Source: Rhodamnia argentea
Taxonomy: Eukaryota; Streptophyta; Magnoliopsida; Myrtales; Myrtaceae
Direction: 5' to 3'
Assembly (NCBI RefSeq): GCF_020921035.1
Contig: NC_063151.1
Span: 23,442,934 to 23,506,933 of the forward strand
DNA length: 64,000 nt
A program made the translations under genes and the position numbers. Below are positions 36,992 through 47,352 of this stretch, in pieces. Every line of letters begins with the position of its first letter. Positions within the stretch are counted from its first letter, which is position 1. Below the pieces are notes generated by a model. It ran no database searches, had not been told where the DNA came from, and saw only the letters and a list, made by a program, of their open reading frames with translations.

Positions 36992-38650
36992 CTGTTTACC
37001 CTGGAGTTGAACACATTTTGGGTAAGAATATAAGGCTGTCCTGTGTTTCGTCCAATTTTTGGATGACCCTCCATTTGATTCCAATGATGGCCAAGAAAGA
37101 AGAAATTCTTTGTCAAGGGTCCAGTCAATACGTTGAAGTTTCACATGGCAGCGGTCATGAGCCTAAAAAAGCTTCCACATGATGCTTTTACTGGAAACAT
37201 TATTCGCATTGTAATAGCAAGCGCAGAGTTCTTGTATACTTGTATTTCCAGCTCAAATTTGCAGAGAAAGTGGAATCGTCTTGATTGAGTTTTATCAACT
37301 AGAATTTTTTTTTTTTTGTTTGGTCGACTGTCAGATGACAGGAGTATTGTCTATATTGATGAGCCTTCTCGAGGAAATAGATGTTGAACAGCCACTGCTG
37401 GTGCTAGGGGTAAGCATTTAACTGATGAAGCCCATAGCGCTTGTGATGCTGCAGATGCTACATTGCGTTTTAGTTCTTGTTTCTGGACTTCTGAAGTCAG
37501 GCCTTAAGCATACATTTGTTCTTTCTTTAGTTTTCTTAGCTCATTTCAAGTTTAATTCTATCAGAAGAGCTGGGTTTCGACTTATGTTGTTCAATTCCAC
37601 AGTATCTTATGTGTCAAAGGACCACATCCTGTTATATGAACTGCTGCCTACCACGCTTCCTCTGCTGCATGTAGGAAAGGGCTCCCAACCATAGCCTAAA
37701 CGCTACGCTGAGTACACGGTTAATTTAAGAATAATATGACTCGTGAGAATGGATAGACGTTCAAAAACGTTCAAAACGCTTCTTCTGGATCGATGTTGAT
37801 TCATAGTTGGCTTTTGGTTTTTCTTCCCTCCTGTACATGTCCTTTTGTTACATATGCGTGTGGCGCTTCAATTTGGTGAAACAGCCTCGAATGGATCGGG
37901 GTTGAAAGATTGGCTGTATATCGGTTAGGATCGATCCGGTTTATGTTTACACAGCGATGATCGGTCATGACCAGATGGATCGGCTTTAGGCAGGCGTTTC
38001 ACCCTGAGTCCAAGCAATCTCCCGAACCTCCGGTCATCCGACAATGTACAATGACGCAAAACACGTCTCCATATGACCCTCATCTGACGACACGATCTTC
38101 AGTAACGCTCCAAAAGTCCACTTTGCAAGTCATGGGAGTAAGTAACACTTCGAGGCCGTCGCTTTCTCGGTGGAGACGTGATCGACCCCACAAGGCACAC
38201 CCAAATACTTTTCTTTCACGTTCACGAAATGAAAGCAGTAAAAAATCAATATCAGAGTATAATCATCCCTACCAATCCGGCGGTGGATAAGATGTCATTT
38301 ATTTTTACATCTTTTTTCTCTTTCTTTTTTCACCGTTCAAACGAATTTTGGTGCTGTCATCCGTCCATGCTTGTCGTTGGTTAGAAGGTAGCCATCCGTT
38401 TGTCTTCCCAATGGCAATTTCAGAATTGTCTAATTAATAGCTCTCGCTTGTAAATTGCTCAATTAAGAGCCTAGAGGATTCCCCCTACTACTAAACTAAC
38501 AAATTAAAACTTTGTAGCAGTTGAGCTACGTCTACAATTTCATGATCTCATGGCCAATTAGTCCACCAAACCCATATACCCTCCTCCCATCATTCTCCTT
38601 CTAGTCCTCTCTTTGTTGTCCACATCCCATACCAAGAATCATCCCAATTC
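36992..38650. other. 3' flank of NIPA and promoter side of the next gene
   Basis: No convincing coding segment. The frame at 37967-38290 has unlikely composition and no relative known to me. The stretch 38300-38650 is the likely promoter and leader of the small gene that follows, with pyrimidine-rich DNA from about 38580. Confidence 0.4.
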
Positions 38651-39115
38651 ATGGCAGAGGAAGGGTTCAGCTTCCCTGGAATCCCAGACCCATCGACCTG
38701 CTCGATCTGCTCGCCCCCGCTTTGGCCCGTGTCGCCCCCTCCGGCGCCTCCCCTCCGAGACCGATCGTCCTCGGAGGGCTCGGACGAGGGAGTCCTCGGC
38801 GAAGCTGGCGGCCTGTGTGAAGAGGAGGAGGAGAGGATGGACATGTTGTGGGAGGACTTCAACGAGGATTTGCCGAGGAGCTGCAGGCATCCCGTGTCGT
38901 CATGGTCGTCGGCCTCGACGTCGTCGTCAAGGGACATTGAGGAATTCGGGGGTGCCAAGGCGCGGGCAGTGTCGAGGGCTAATGTTGCATTGGTGTCCGC
39001 TAAGAGGACACCGCCCCCGGGTGTGGTGGTGCTGATCAAGGTGTTGAAGAAGCTCTTCTTGCTGCATCACAGTCACAACACGCCTGGTTCCATGAAGAAG
39101 CCATGCCCATGGTGA
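38651..39115 (+). CDS. Small plant-specific protein with MDMLWEDFNE motif, function unknown
   Basis: Intronless 154-residue frame with high coding GC. The N-terminal third is Pro/Ser-rich (MAEEGFSFPGIP, PPLWPVSPPPAPPL). Then come an acidic EEEEERMDMLWEDFNEDL block at about 57-74, a Ser-rich stretch, and a basic, hydrophobic C-terminal part (GVVVLIKVLKKLFLLHH). The acidic block with LWEDFNE recurs in small uncharacterised plant proteins as far as I recall; no enzyme domain or signal peptide is visible. The start ATG is the first in frame. Possible nuclear or membrane-associated role is guesswork. The reverse strand also has a long open frame, but it lacks recognisable content. Confidence 0.75.
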   Translation: MAEEGFSFPGIPDPSTCSICSPPLWPVSPPPAPPLRDRSSSEGSDEGVLGEAGGLCEEEEERMDMLWEDFNEDLPRSCRHPVSSWSSASTSSSRDIEEFGGAKARAVSRANVALVSAKRTPPPGVVVLIKVLKKLFLLHHSHNTPGSMKKPCPW

Positions 39116-39579
39116 TCCCGTTGAAGATTCCTCTGGGTTGAATAATTCAATTCCCTTTTTTTCTCTCTTTGCCTTGTAATTTTGTCTCTAATTTGTCATA
39201 CAGGGAGCTAATTTGTTAATTTACTTCGGGTATATTTTAAGGGATGCCCAAAGAGGAGCACCAGACAAAGCAATCAACATGCGTTGTTTGCACATCTAGA
39301 TTCTTTTAGATCTGTTTGTTGCTGATAAAGCTTATGTTTGGCATCTTTCTCTACTCCCTGACAATATAAACAAGGACTCTTTACGGCCAAGTCCAGAGCA
39401 TTTTTCCCCCCCTTCGGACATTATACTCATAAGATCAATCCCAGAATTCATGAGTAATGTTGCATTATCTAGACTTAGGTTAAAACTTTTAACTTCCCCA
39501 AAATGGTAGGAATTCTTAGAATTTACTTTTTGGAGATTTTTGAAGCTTCTTTTGCACATAAGTTGTTCACACGTCTGGA
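39116..39579. other. 3' flank, nothing recognised
   Basis: AT-rich DNA between the small gene and the start of the duplicated block. No gene, RNA or clear repeat seen. Confidence 0.4.
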
Positions 39580-39960
39580 CCGTGGACAACATTTATAGAA
39601 AGAGAGATTCCACAGTGCTCAACCTCAACAGATTATTTGTAGCCCTTAGCTAAGCTAATGGACAATTGCCAACAGATCAGCCAGAAGAATCAGAATCATC
39701 CTGCCCTATACGCTGGCTTTGGAGCAGCACTACAAAAAAAGAAAAAAAGAAAAAAAAAAAGCGAATCCATTATTTTTGTAAGGAAAAAAGACGTTTCATC
39801 TCGATTAATCTCTATGGATATACACAAATCATGTCATCCACGTGCATCGGATAAGACTCTAAGGTGATGGATATCACCTCCGTGAAGAGTACCGAAACAT
39901 AATTTTTGCAGGAAAACAGAGCAAAGAAACATGGTTTGCTAGGGAACAAAGATTAAGTGG
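39580..39960 (+). repeat. Flank copy X of the segmental duplication
   Basis: Similar along most of its length to 45190-45450, to 46125-46395 and, for its last part, to 46855-46940. Shared words include cccttagctaagctaatgg, gattaatct-tatggata and gaaacataa-ttttgcagga. More diverged than the two tandem units are from each other. It marks the downstream flank of monooxygenase copy A, just as 46125-46940 flanks copy B. Confidence 0.7.
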
Positions 39961-40165
39961 TGTCCTACTAAGGCTTCTAGTTCCCTTTTGGCAATGTCTA
40001 AAGTTCCTTCCTTTTTGAGTTTGCCCTCATTCGCTAGTTCAATTCGCATTCCCTTTCTGTAACTCGGTTCAGAGTTATGTCAGCTTTAAGACCACTTGCT
40101 AAGCATAGTGATCGGAGAAGAGATCTATGAGCAAAAGTACGGTTGTGTGGTCGACAAGAAGACCA

Positions 40166-42085
40166 TTTGAAGAAGTTAGTGGTGATGGACTCAAAGGAGA
40201 TAATCGAGAAGAAGGTAGTGAGTGATATTTCAACTCCATTTAGCTGGAATCACCATTCACTTCAACTTTTGCGTCTTCCCACGTGCCTTTCTCATCGAAC
40301 TTGACATATTTGCTTTTATACATTCTAAAAGTGTTAGGATCAAATAATTTACAGGCATTGGATGAAGAGTCAAACCCGATAAAAACGACCTTTTTACTCT
40401 TGTTTTCCAACTTCGATCTTTTCTGGTTCGGGACATGAACATAGGCAATGCTTACGAAAATTCTCAAATGCGAAACATGAGGTGTTCTCCCGCTCCATGC
40501 TTCTTGTGGAGTTATGTCTTCAAGTCCATATATGGGACATCTATTTTGTAGATGAATCTGCACACATGACAGGTTCAGCCCAAAGCTTCTTAGGCAAATT
40601 TTTGCTTATCAATATGCTTCGAATCATGTCAAGAATGGTTATATTTTTTTCATTTAGCCACGCCATTTTGTTGAGGAGAAAATATGGAGCCATCAAGAAG
40701 CGTCGAATAATTTGATTCTCACAGAATTTGTTGAGTGTGGCTGAAGTGAATTTTTCTCCATGATCAGTTCTTGTAGCTTTAAAAAAAATAGCCACTTCCC
40801 TTTTTAGATAAGTTCTTAAATTGGTTGAAAGTATCAAACACTTCTGACTTTTCTTTCAAAAAATATACTCAAGACTATGGATGATTTATGACTAAGGAGT
40901 GGACCACACACATAAAACTGAATCAACTCAAGTAGCTTGTTTACTTGATAAGTTGCTTCCTTTGGAAAGCTAGTTCTAGAATGCTTGCTAAGGACACACC
41001 CTTCACATAATTGATCAGGATGATCAATATGTGGTGAGCCATAAACCATTTTTTTTGTAGGAAAGCAAATTGAGTGCACAAAAATTGAGATGGCCGAATC
41101 TCAAGTGCCACAACCATGATGGATCATCCACGCATGCCTTCAAGCATAAAGTCATTTTAATTTTTTATATTGAGAGTAAACATCATATTCTTCGACATCT
41201 TTAGATTTGTAATCAGTTTATTATTTTGGTCTCTTAGCACAAGGCTAAGATCTTTCAAGTGGATAGTAAAGCCTTTCCCCAAAAGCTGTCCCGAACTCAA
41301 GATATTGCTTGACATTTTTGTCACATAATAAACATTAGTAATAAATTGATGTACACCATTCTTTAGACAAATCACAATGTTTGCCTCCAACAAGAATTTT
41401 GGAATTACTAATAACTGAGACTTTCCCCTTGATTATCTAATCTAATTTAGCAGACATCTCTTTTCATTAGCACATGTGATGGCTTGCACCAGTGTCCAAG
41501 TACCGCATATCACTTTGTCCACCTTCATCTTCTTTGAATGCTAATAAAAGAACTTCCTCTGCATCATTCACCAAATTTAAATTTTTGTCTGCTTCGCTAC
41601 TTTCTTTGGTAAGACAAGGGTATTGTAGTGGAAGTTGATTGTTTGTTGAGGCCATAACTACAACTATGTTGAATAGAATAGCACACACAGTAAAATAGAA
41701 TAGGACCAGACAAAAAATAATAATAATAATAACTACAGCTCTGTTATCAATTTGACCAGATAATTTGAAGGTGAAATACTCACAATTCCCACAACTCAAG
41801 GAAGAGAATGAGACGAATAGATCTTTTTATTTCACCTTAAATAAATGATCACAAGACTTGTCTTTTTATAGATTTGTTATATGACTTTTGCTTTTGCTAT
41901 TAAATGACTCGTAAATATATCTAAGATTAAACTTGATATTGAAATAGGAACCTTGACTCTTGAAACCTATAACACATTCAAGATTCATCAAACTTATTCA
42001 CCATTTTGGGCAGCTTAATCGACATCAAACTTCTAAATCGACAACTAGGTGGTTGATCGACATCTACAACTTGTCCTCTAAGGCA
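40166..42085 (-). mobile_element. Ty1/copia LTR retrotransposon fossil
   Basis: Antisense remnant of a copia-type element. Recognisable parts, read on the minus strand: a stretch with protease-side features, a pre-integrase region, and an integrase core with its following GKTPY-like region (AWSGRTPHVSHLRIF). Reverse transcriptase and RNase H are not seen. The DNA at 41640-42085 may include part of the 5' LTR and primer-binding area; no full LTR pair was found. It is broken, with several breaks, and looks old. Ends are approximate. It lies within the segmental duplication, on the side of copy A only. Confidence 0.7.
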
Positions 42086-42141
42086 ACTGGTCCCTCTTGT
42101 AACTCAGACTAGAGACACGAGCTGTGACCGGCCCGATACTA

Positions 42142-44595
42142 TTAAAGGTGGCCACAGTCGAACTGACTATGAGCTACTGAATCCCTGAAGAAGACGGCCA
42201 AAATGACAATACAAAAGAGCTTTACAACCATGGACGAAGTTTCGAACATCTTGTTCTGAAGATAAGATTGCGTGGACAGTTTGATTAGCCTCATTCTCCT
42301 TTCCTTCCCGTATTGATTGAGCGCCTCCTCATATTTGTCCATAGCACACTTATCAGATATCGTGTTTCTGTCGGATTCCAAAATTTTCTGTGCCAAACAT
42401 CTCGCAAGGACTACTGCATCTTCTAGACTCGCCGAGCCACCTTGGCCTATGAACGGACTCATAGCGTGTAATGCGTCGCCTGCTACTGTTACGGTTCCTT
42501 TACTGAAGCTTCCTAGCATTAAATCCCACGGGGCGCGGTATCTGAATCTCAAGCAAGATAACGAACTTCGGTCGCTGTTCTTTATCATCTCTTTCATATC
42601 TTCTGGGAAATCCTTGATTGTTTCGAGGCTTGACATTTTAATCAACTGTTGGTTCTCTGATATCTTTGAATCTGCAGGATGCATATGACAGTTAACTCCA
42701 GTAAGCACACTGTCCTAAAAAGATTGACGTATTCTTTTCACCATTCTAGATGAGTTCCTAGTCTGTTAATTACTGCTTATTTTCCTCAGTTATTTTCTTT
42801 TCCTTTCCTTGTTTGTCGAATTCAGATTTTGCTAGCGAAAATAAGCAAGATCTGACATAGAAAGACTGTACCTATAGATGTCCAAAGGCGAGTTACGAAC
42901 CAATAGACCAATGTGTCGTTGACAGGTACTCGTCCAAGCAAAACTTGCTCTTTTCTTGCAATTATAAAGAGGTTTTCGAATTCATGACCTTCTGGATAGC
43001 TCGTGAAACCTCGAATTGCAGATGTAGCAGAAAACTTTGTTGGGTTCATGTGAAGATATTTCAAAACAGCGGAATTTACCCCATCACATCCTATCAGAAC
43101 CTGTCAAATAAGTGGGAGAACGAGAAACTCTTCAAGACCTGGGAAAAAAGAATGGAACTCTTGGTTTTCTTGAATTAACTGCAGAACCAAATATATAAGA
43201 GAAACTTGCTAACATGTACAAAACAGTGACCTCAGTTTACATACCTATTATCTTAGGAGTTACCATATGGAGATCTAGTATACGTACATTCAATTCGCAT
43301 CAGGATTTTGGTTTAGGAAGATATATCCACTTCATTTGCAGCATCGCAGTTACAAGCATTGCTGTTACCAATTATATAGCATGTAATGAAAACCGAGATG
43401 CATATAGTACCTTGGCCTTTATGACAAACCCATTGTGAAGTTCTAGAACTGCAGAAGATGTCACTGGGTCCAGTTTCACTGAGATCACATGGCATCCGAA
43501 GCGAACCGTGCCTTGAGGCAGATCCTTAGCCAAAGCTTCAACAAGATCACTCCGTTTTATGCACCGTGCTTCCCCCTTGCTGCAAAACTCGCCTCAAAAT
43601 ATCAACACTATGGATTGCTTCAAGTTTCAACGAGAATTTGCAAAGGGTTTAGTCCGTACCTTAGTGGCAATTTTTCCAGCTTTGTTCCTCGATCGACTTT
43701 CATGATTCCGCACCTGTCATTGGGAACTATTGTAAAAGGTGGCGACTGGTCGTGACAAAAATGACTACATCCATTGCCATGTTACTGCTTTCCTTGGAAA
43801 TGAGCTGACACTGGTCATGATTTTTCGTAATGGCTCAAGGGCGGGGTAGGCGAAATTGATCAAGAAGTGAATACTTCAAATATCGAGGAAGAATGGTTAG
43901 TCAATGGAAGTTTGTCTAAAAGGGAGCATCGACTGCTGAAAAATATTAGGACAAATTCAACTCCATTTCGATGGTTCACCATTGTGATCAAGCCGAAGGC
44001 GAGTAGTACAAGAGCTCATATGGAGACAACGATCTGTGACAGAGATTATCTCTCCATTCTCCTCTCATTTGATCTAGCATGACATAACAAGTTCAGAGTA
44101 GTTTGCATATTGATCAAGCATAACATAAACATTTGTTCATCTAAAGGAAACATGCCATGTTCCAATAGAATCCACTTCCTAGACTAATATCTCTCATGAA
44201 CAGAATAATGGCATTGAGTGCGAGAGAGAGAGAGAGAGAGAGAGAGAACCCATCAATATGAAACGAGTCTTTTCGGAGCACTGATCCTAGTCCAAGATGA
44301 TCCAAGGCGCGCCATCCATTGGCTCGAATGGTCAAGGCCGCTCCGGTTGCACGCAAACCCTCCGATCTCTCCAAGACCAAACTCCTAATGCCCTTCCTGT
44401 AAAACCATCCTCAGAAGAATGCCATATCATAAACTTCCCTGGTGTCACTACTCCAAACGATCTCGAAACTTTTCACCTGAACTTAAAACTCTGGAAAAGA
44501 AGGTAAAGAACTGACCTGTGTAGAGCAAGAGCCGTGGCAAGGCCACAGATGCCCCCACCCACAATCACAATGTCTCTCTCTTCAGCTTCATTCAT
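42142..44595 (-). CDS. FAD-dependent monooxygenase, copy A (MO1/CTF2-like)
   Basis: Flavoprotein of the aromatic hydroxylase/zeaxanthin epoxidase-like class; resembles Arabidopsis MO1 (At4g15760) type monooxygenases, substrate unknown. Exons in transcript order: 44595-44516, 44396-44250, 43579-43411, 43100-42872, 42671-42142; 384 residues, phases consistent, no stop. Dinucleotide-binding GGGICGLATALALHR at 13-27, the second FAD motif LIGCDGVNSA at about 134-143, and the GD motif TVAGDALHAMSPFIGQGG in the last exon. The C-terminus has a hydrophobic stretch (about 357-371), possibly a membrane contact. The ATG at 44595 starts the dinucleotide fold at a usual distance. A GA microsatellite lies just inside intron 2. 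A second, broken copy follows about 2.8 kb upstream (47353-49723). The intact copy is probably the working gene. Confidence 0.92.
44220..44247. repeat. (GA)n microsatellite at the 5' end of intron 2, copy A
   Basis: About 27 bases of GA repeat. On the gene's strand it is a CT tract starting two bases after the donor GT of exon 2 (gttctctctc). Copy B has a shorter tract (about 49386-49401) at the same place, so it predates the duplication and its length has changed since. Confidence 0.9.
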
Positions 44596-44687
44596 CTTTT
44601 CCGTGACTTGAGGAGAATAACTTCGACGAACTAACCTGTTGGGGTCGACACCTAATATAATAAAGCAAGGAAAGACCGAGTTGGACT

Positions 44688-45617
44688 TTGGTCCTGACCG
44701 ACTTTTGCTTGAGAACATTAATTACGGATTCCAACTTTGAAGAGGACTAGAATCTTTCAAGGCGCCAGCTATTGGCCAAAGAGGAATGGTCAAACATGTC
44801 GGCTAAGGATCTAAAAAGGAATGGTCAATATGCATATGGTACATGTAGTGTAGCTGCTGTTTTGTCCGCTGCCCTGTGAAGAGAGGCCAGAGCATACAAA
44901 ACAGGTAAAAAGTACCCAAAAAAAAATAAATCCCAAACCTATTTTATTAATTTAAATTCAATCTTAAATCTTTTATCTTTGTGTTAATTTAATTAATTTG
45001 GCCAATTTTGATTAAAAATCGCTAATGTAGACACTGGTCATCATTCGATGCTAACGTGGATGTTTCTCTAATAATATAATAATAGTTTCTTGATTTTTTT
45101 TTATATATATATATTTTTGTTCTTTCTTTTTCTTTCCTTTTTCCTTTGATTTTCGCCGGCCTCATGTTGGACGTCTGAATCCGGACAATATTCACACATG
45201 GAGTGACCTTTGACTGTGCTCAGCCTCGACAGGACGTGTATGGCCCTTAGCTAAGCTAATGGACAATTTGTCGAGGGATCAGCGAGAACAATGATAATCA
45301 TCCTGTCCCGTATGCTTGCTTTGGTGCAGCACTCGAAGAAAACCGGATTCATTAAAGCCGAAAGGAAATGGACGTTTTTATCTTGATTAATCTTTATGGA
45401 TACGCGCAAATCATCTCGTTCACTTGCATCGGATGAGATTCTGAGGGGCTAGAGGCGTTAAATGGGTGGATTGGGTCGGGTTTGGGTCGGGTCGATTATG
45501 GTCCGACCCATATTGACCCGTCTAACCCGTTTTGACCTATATTCAATAACTCATACCCGATCTGACTCATAGCTGACCCATAGCCGACCCGACCCATTTT
45601 GACCCATACTACTAAAG
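44688..45617 (+). repeat. Tandem unit U1 (period 934 bases)
   Basis: First of two head-to-tail copies. It starts at ttggtcctgaccgac and ends with gacccatactactaaa. Includes a left-arm piece like that of the 61541-62149 element (ttggccaattttgattaaaaa), a T-rich tract, a cut GC core (gattttcgccggcctc) and the start of a gggtcgggt-type element. No gene. Confidence 0.9.
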
Positions 45618-45621
45618 TACC

Positions 45622-46563
45622 TTGGTCCTGACCGACTTTTGCTTGAGAACATTAATTACAGATTCCAACTTTGAAGAGGACTAGAATCTTTCAAGGCGCC
45701 AGCTATTGGCCAAAGAGAAATGGTCAAACATGTCGGCTAAGGATCTAAAAAGCAATGGTCAATATGCATATATAGTACATATAGTGTAGCTGCTGTTTTG
45801 TCCGCTGCCCTATGAAGAGAGGCCAGAGCATACAAAACAGGTAAAAAGTACCCAAAAAAAAAAAATCCCAAACCTATTTTATTAATTTCAATTCAATCTT
45901 AAATCTTTTATCTTTGTGTTAATTTAATTAATTCGGCCAATTTTGATTAAAAATCGCTAATGTAGACACCGGTCATCATTCGAAGCTAACGTGGATGTTT
46001 CTCTAATAATATAATAATAGTTTCTTGATTTTTTTATATATATATATATATATATATATTTTTGTTCTTTCTTTTTCTTTCCTTTTTCCTTTGATTTTCG
46101 CCGGCCTCATGTTGGACGTCTGAATCCGGACAATATTCACACATGGAGTGACCTTTGACTGTGCTCAGTCTCGACAGGACGTGTATGGCCCTTAGCTAAG
46201 CTAATGGACAATTTGTCGAGGGATCAGCGAGAACAATGATAATCATCCTGTCCTGTATGCTTGCTTTGGTGCAGCACTCGAAGAAAAGCGGATTCATTAA
46301 AGCCAAAAGGAAATGGACGTTTTTATCTTGATTAATCTTTATGGATACGCGCAAATCATCTCGTTCACTTGCATCGGATGAGACTCTAAGGGGCTAGAGG
46401 CGTCAAATGGGTGGATCGGGTCGGGTCTGAGTCGGGTCGATTATGATCCGACTCATATTGACCCGTCTAACCCGTTTTGACCTATATTCAATAACCCATA
46501 CCCGACCCGACTCATAGCGGGACCCATAGCCGATCCGACCCATTTTGACCCATACTACTAAAT
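45622..46563 (+). repeat. Tandem unit U2 (period 934 bases)
   Basis: Second copy, very similar to U1, differing by point changes and a longer (TA)n run (46037-46058). Its right end continues without break into the remainder of the gggtcgggt-type element, whereas U1 stops at the join. So U2 holds the original right border and U1 was added on the left. Confidence 0.9.
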
Positions 46564-46855
46564 CGTACTAATATTCTAATAAAATCTATATATCATATTC
46601 AACCTATTTTAAGCTTTTCACACGTATATGTTACTAGATGAAAACTTCATATCAAATAAAAAAGAAAATTAAATAATAAATAATTAGTAAATAAAATAAA
46701 AATAATATTACTAAAATACTTTTATGCAATAAAAAATCAAGTGAAAATTTTTCCTATTTTTTAATTTTTAAATATTTTGTAATCAATTGAAAATTTTTCC
46801 TATTTTTTGCCCTCACTGAGGGGGCTGGTGCGACCTCCAAGATTAATACTTCTTT
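46399..46855. mobile_element. gggtcgggt-type insertion
   Basis: In flank copy X (39580-39960) the words gactctaagg and cgtgaagagta stand almost side by side. Here the matching words are separated by about 450 bases made of cgggtcgggtc/ccgacccg repeats and an AT-rich tail. This filled/empty comparison defines an insertion, with borders near ggctagaggcgtcaaatggg on the left and ctccaagatta on the right. No coding content. Class unknown; termini are not clearly inverted. Confidence 0.55.
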
Positions 46856-47352
46856 CCATGAAGAGTAGTGAAACATAAAGTTTGCAGGAAAACAGGGTCA
46901 AAGGAAACAGGGCTTCCTAGGTAACAACGAATTAGCTTTCTGATCTCTTCCTTGATCATTCTGAATTGATCCTAGAGAGCGTCCCAGACGCCAGACTTGC
47001 CAATGCTTTTGTGTGGACGACAAGCAATTACGTGTCTGATTGTCTGTACTTTTTACAGTTGTCACCTAACCCACTTCCCTGATCATAAAAGATGAACTTA
47101 CAGAGAAGCTCTACAGTGCGCAGAGTCTCGGTATTGCAATTTGCTGCAAACACTAGTTCACAAAAGAAAAGTGCAGTCAATATCGTCTTTCTTACTATTC
47201 TTGGCTCCTTCCATTTTGCTTCACTCAAATTGTGGAAGACAAGAGTAAATCATGAAGGCATTGTTGTTATTGCACTGTGGTTCGTTCTTCGTTCGGATGT
47301 CAATCCAGGTCCCTCTTGTAACTCAGACTGAAGACGGCCGGTCGGATAGGTC

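Noticed and set aside
38590-39039. 149-residue minus-strand frame
   Set aside because: Opposite the small plus-strand gene; low-complexity Ser/Gly/Asp content, no recognisable motif.
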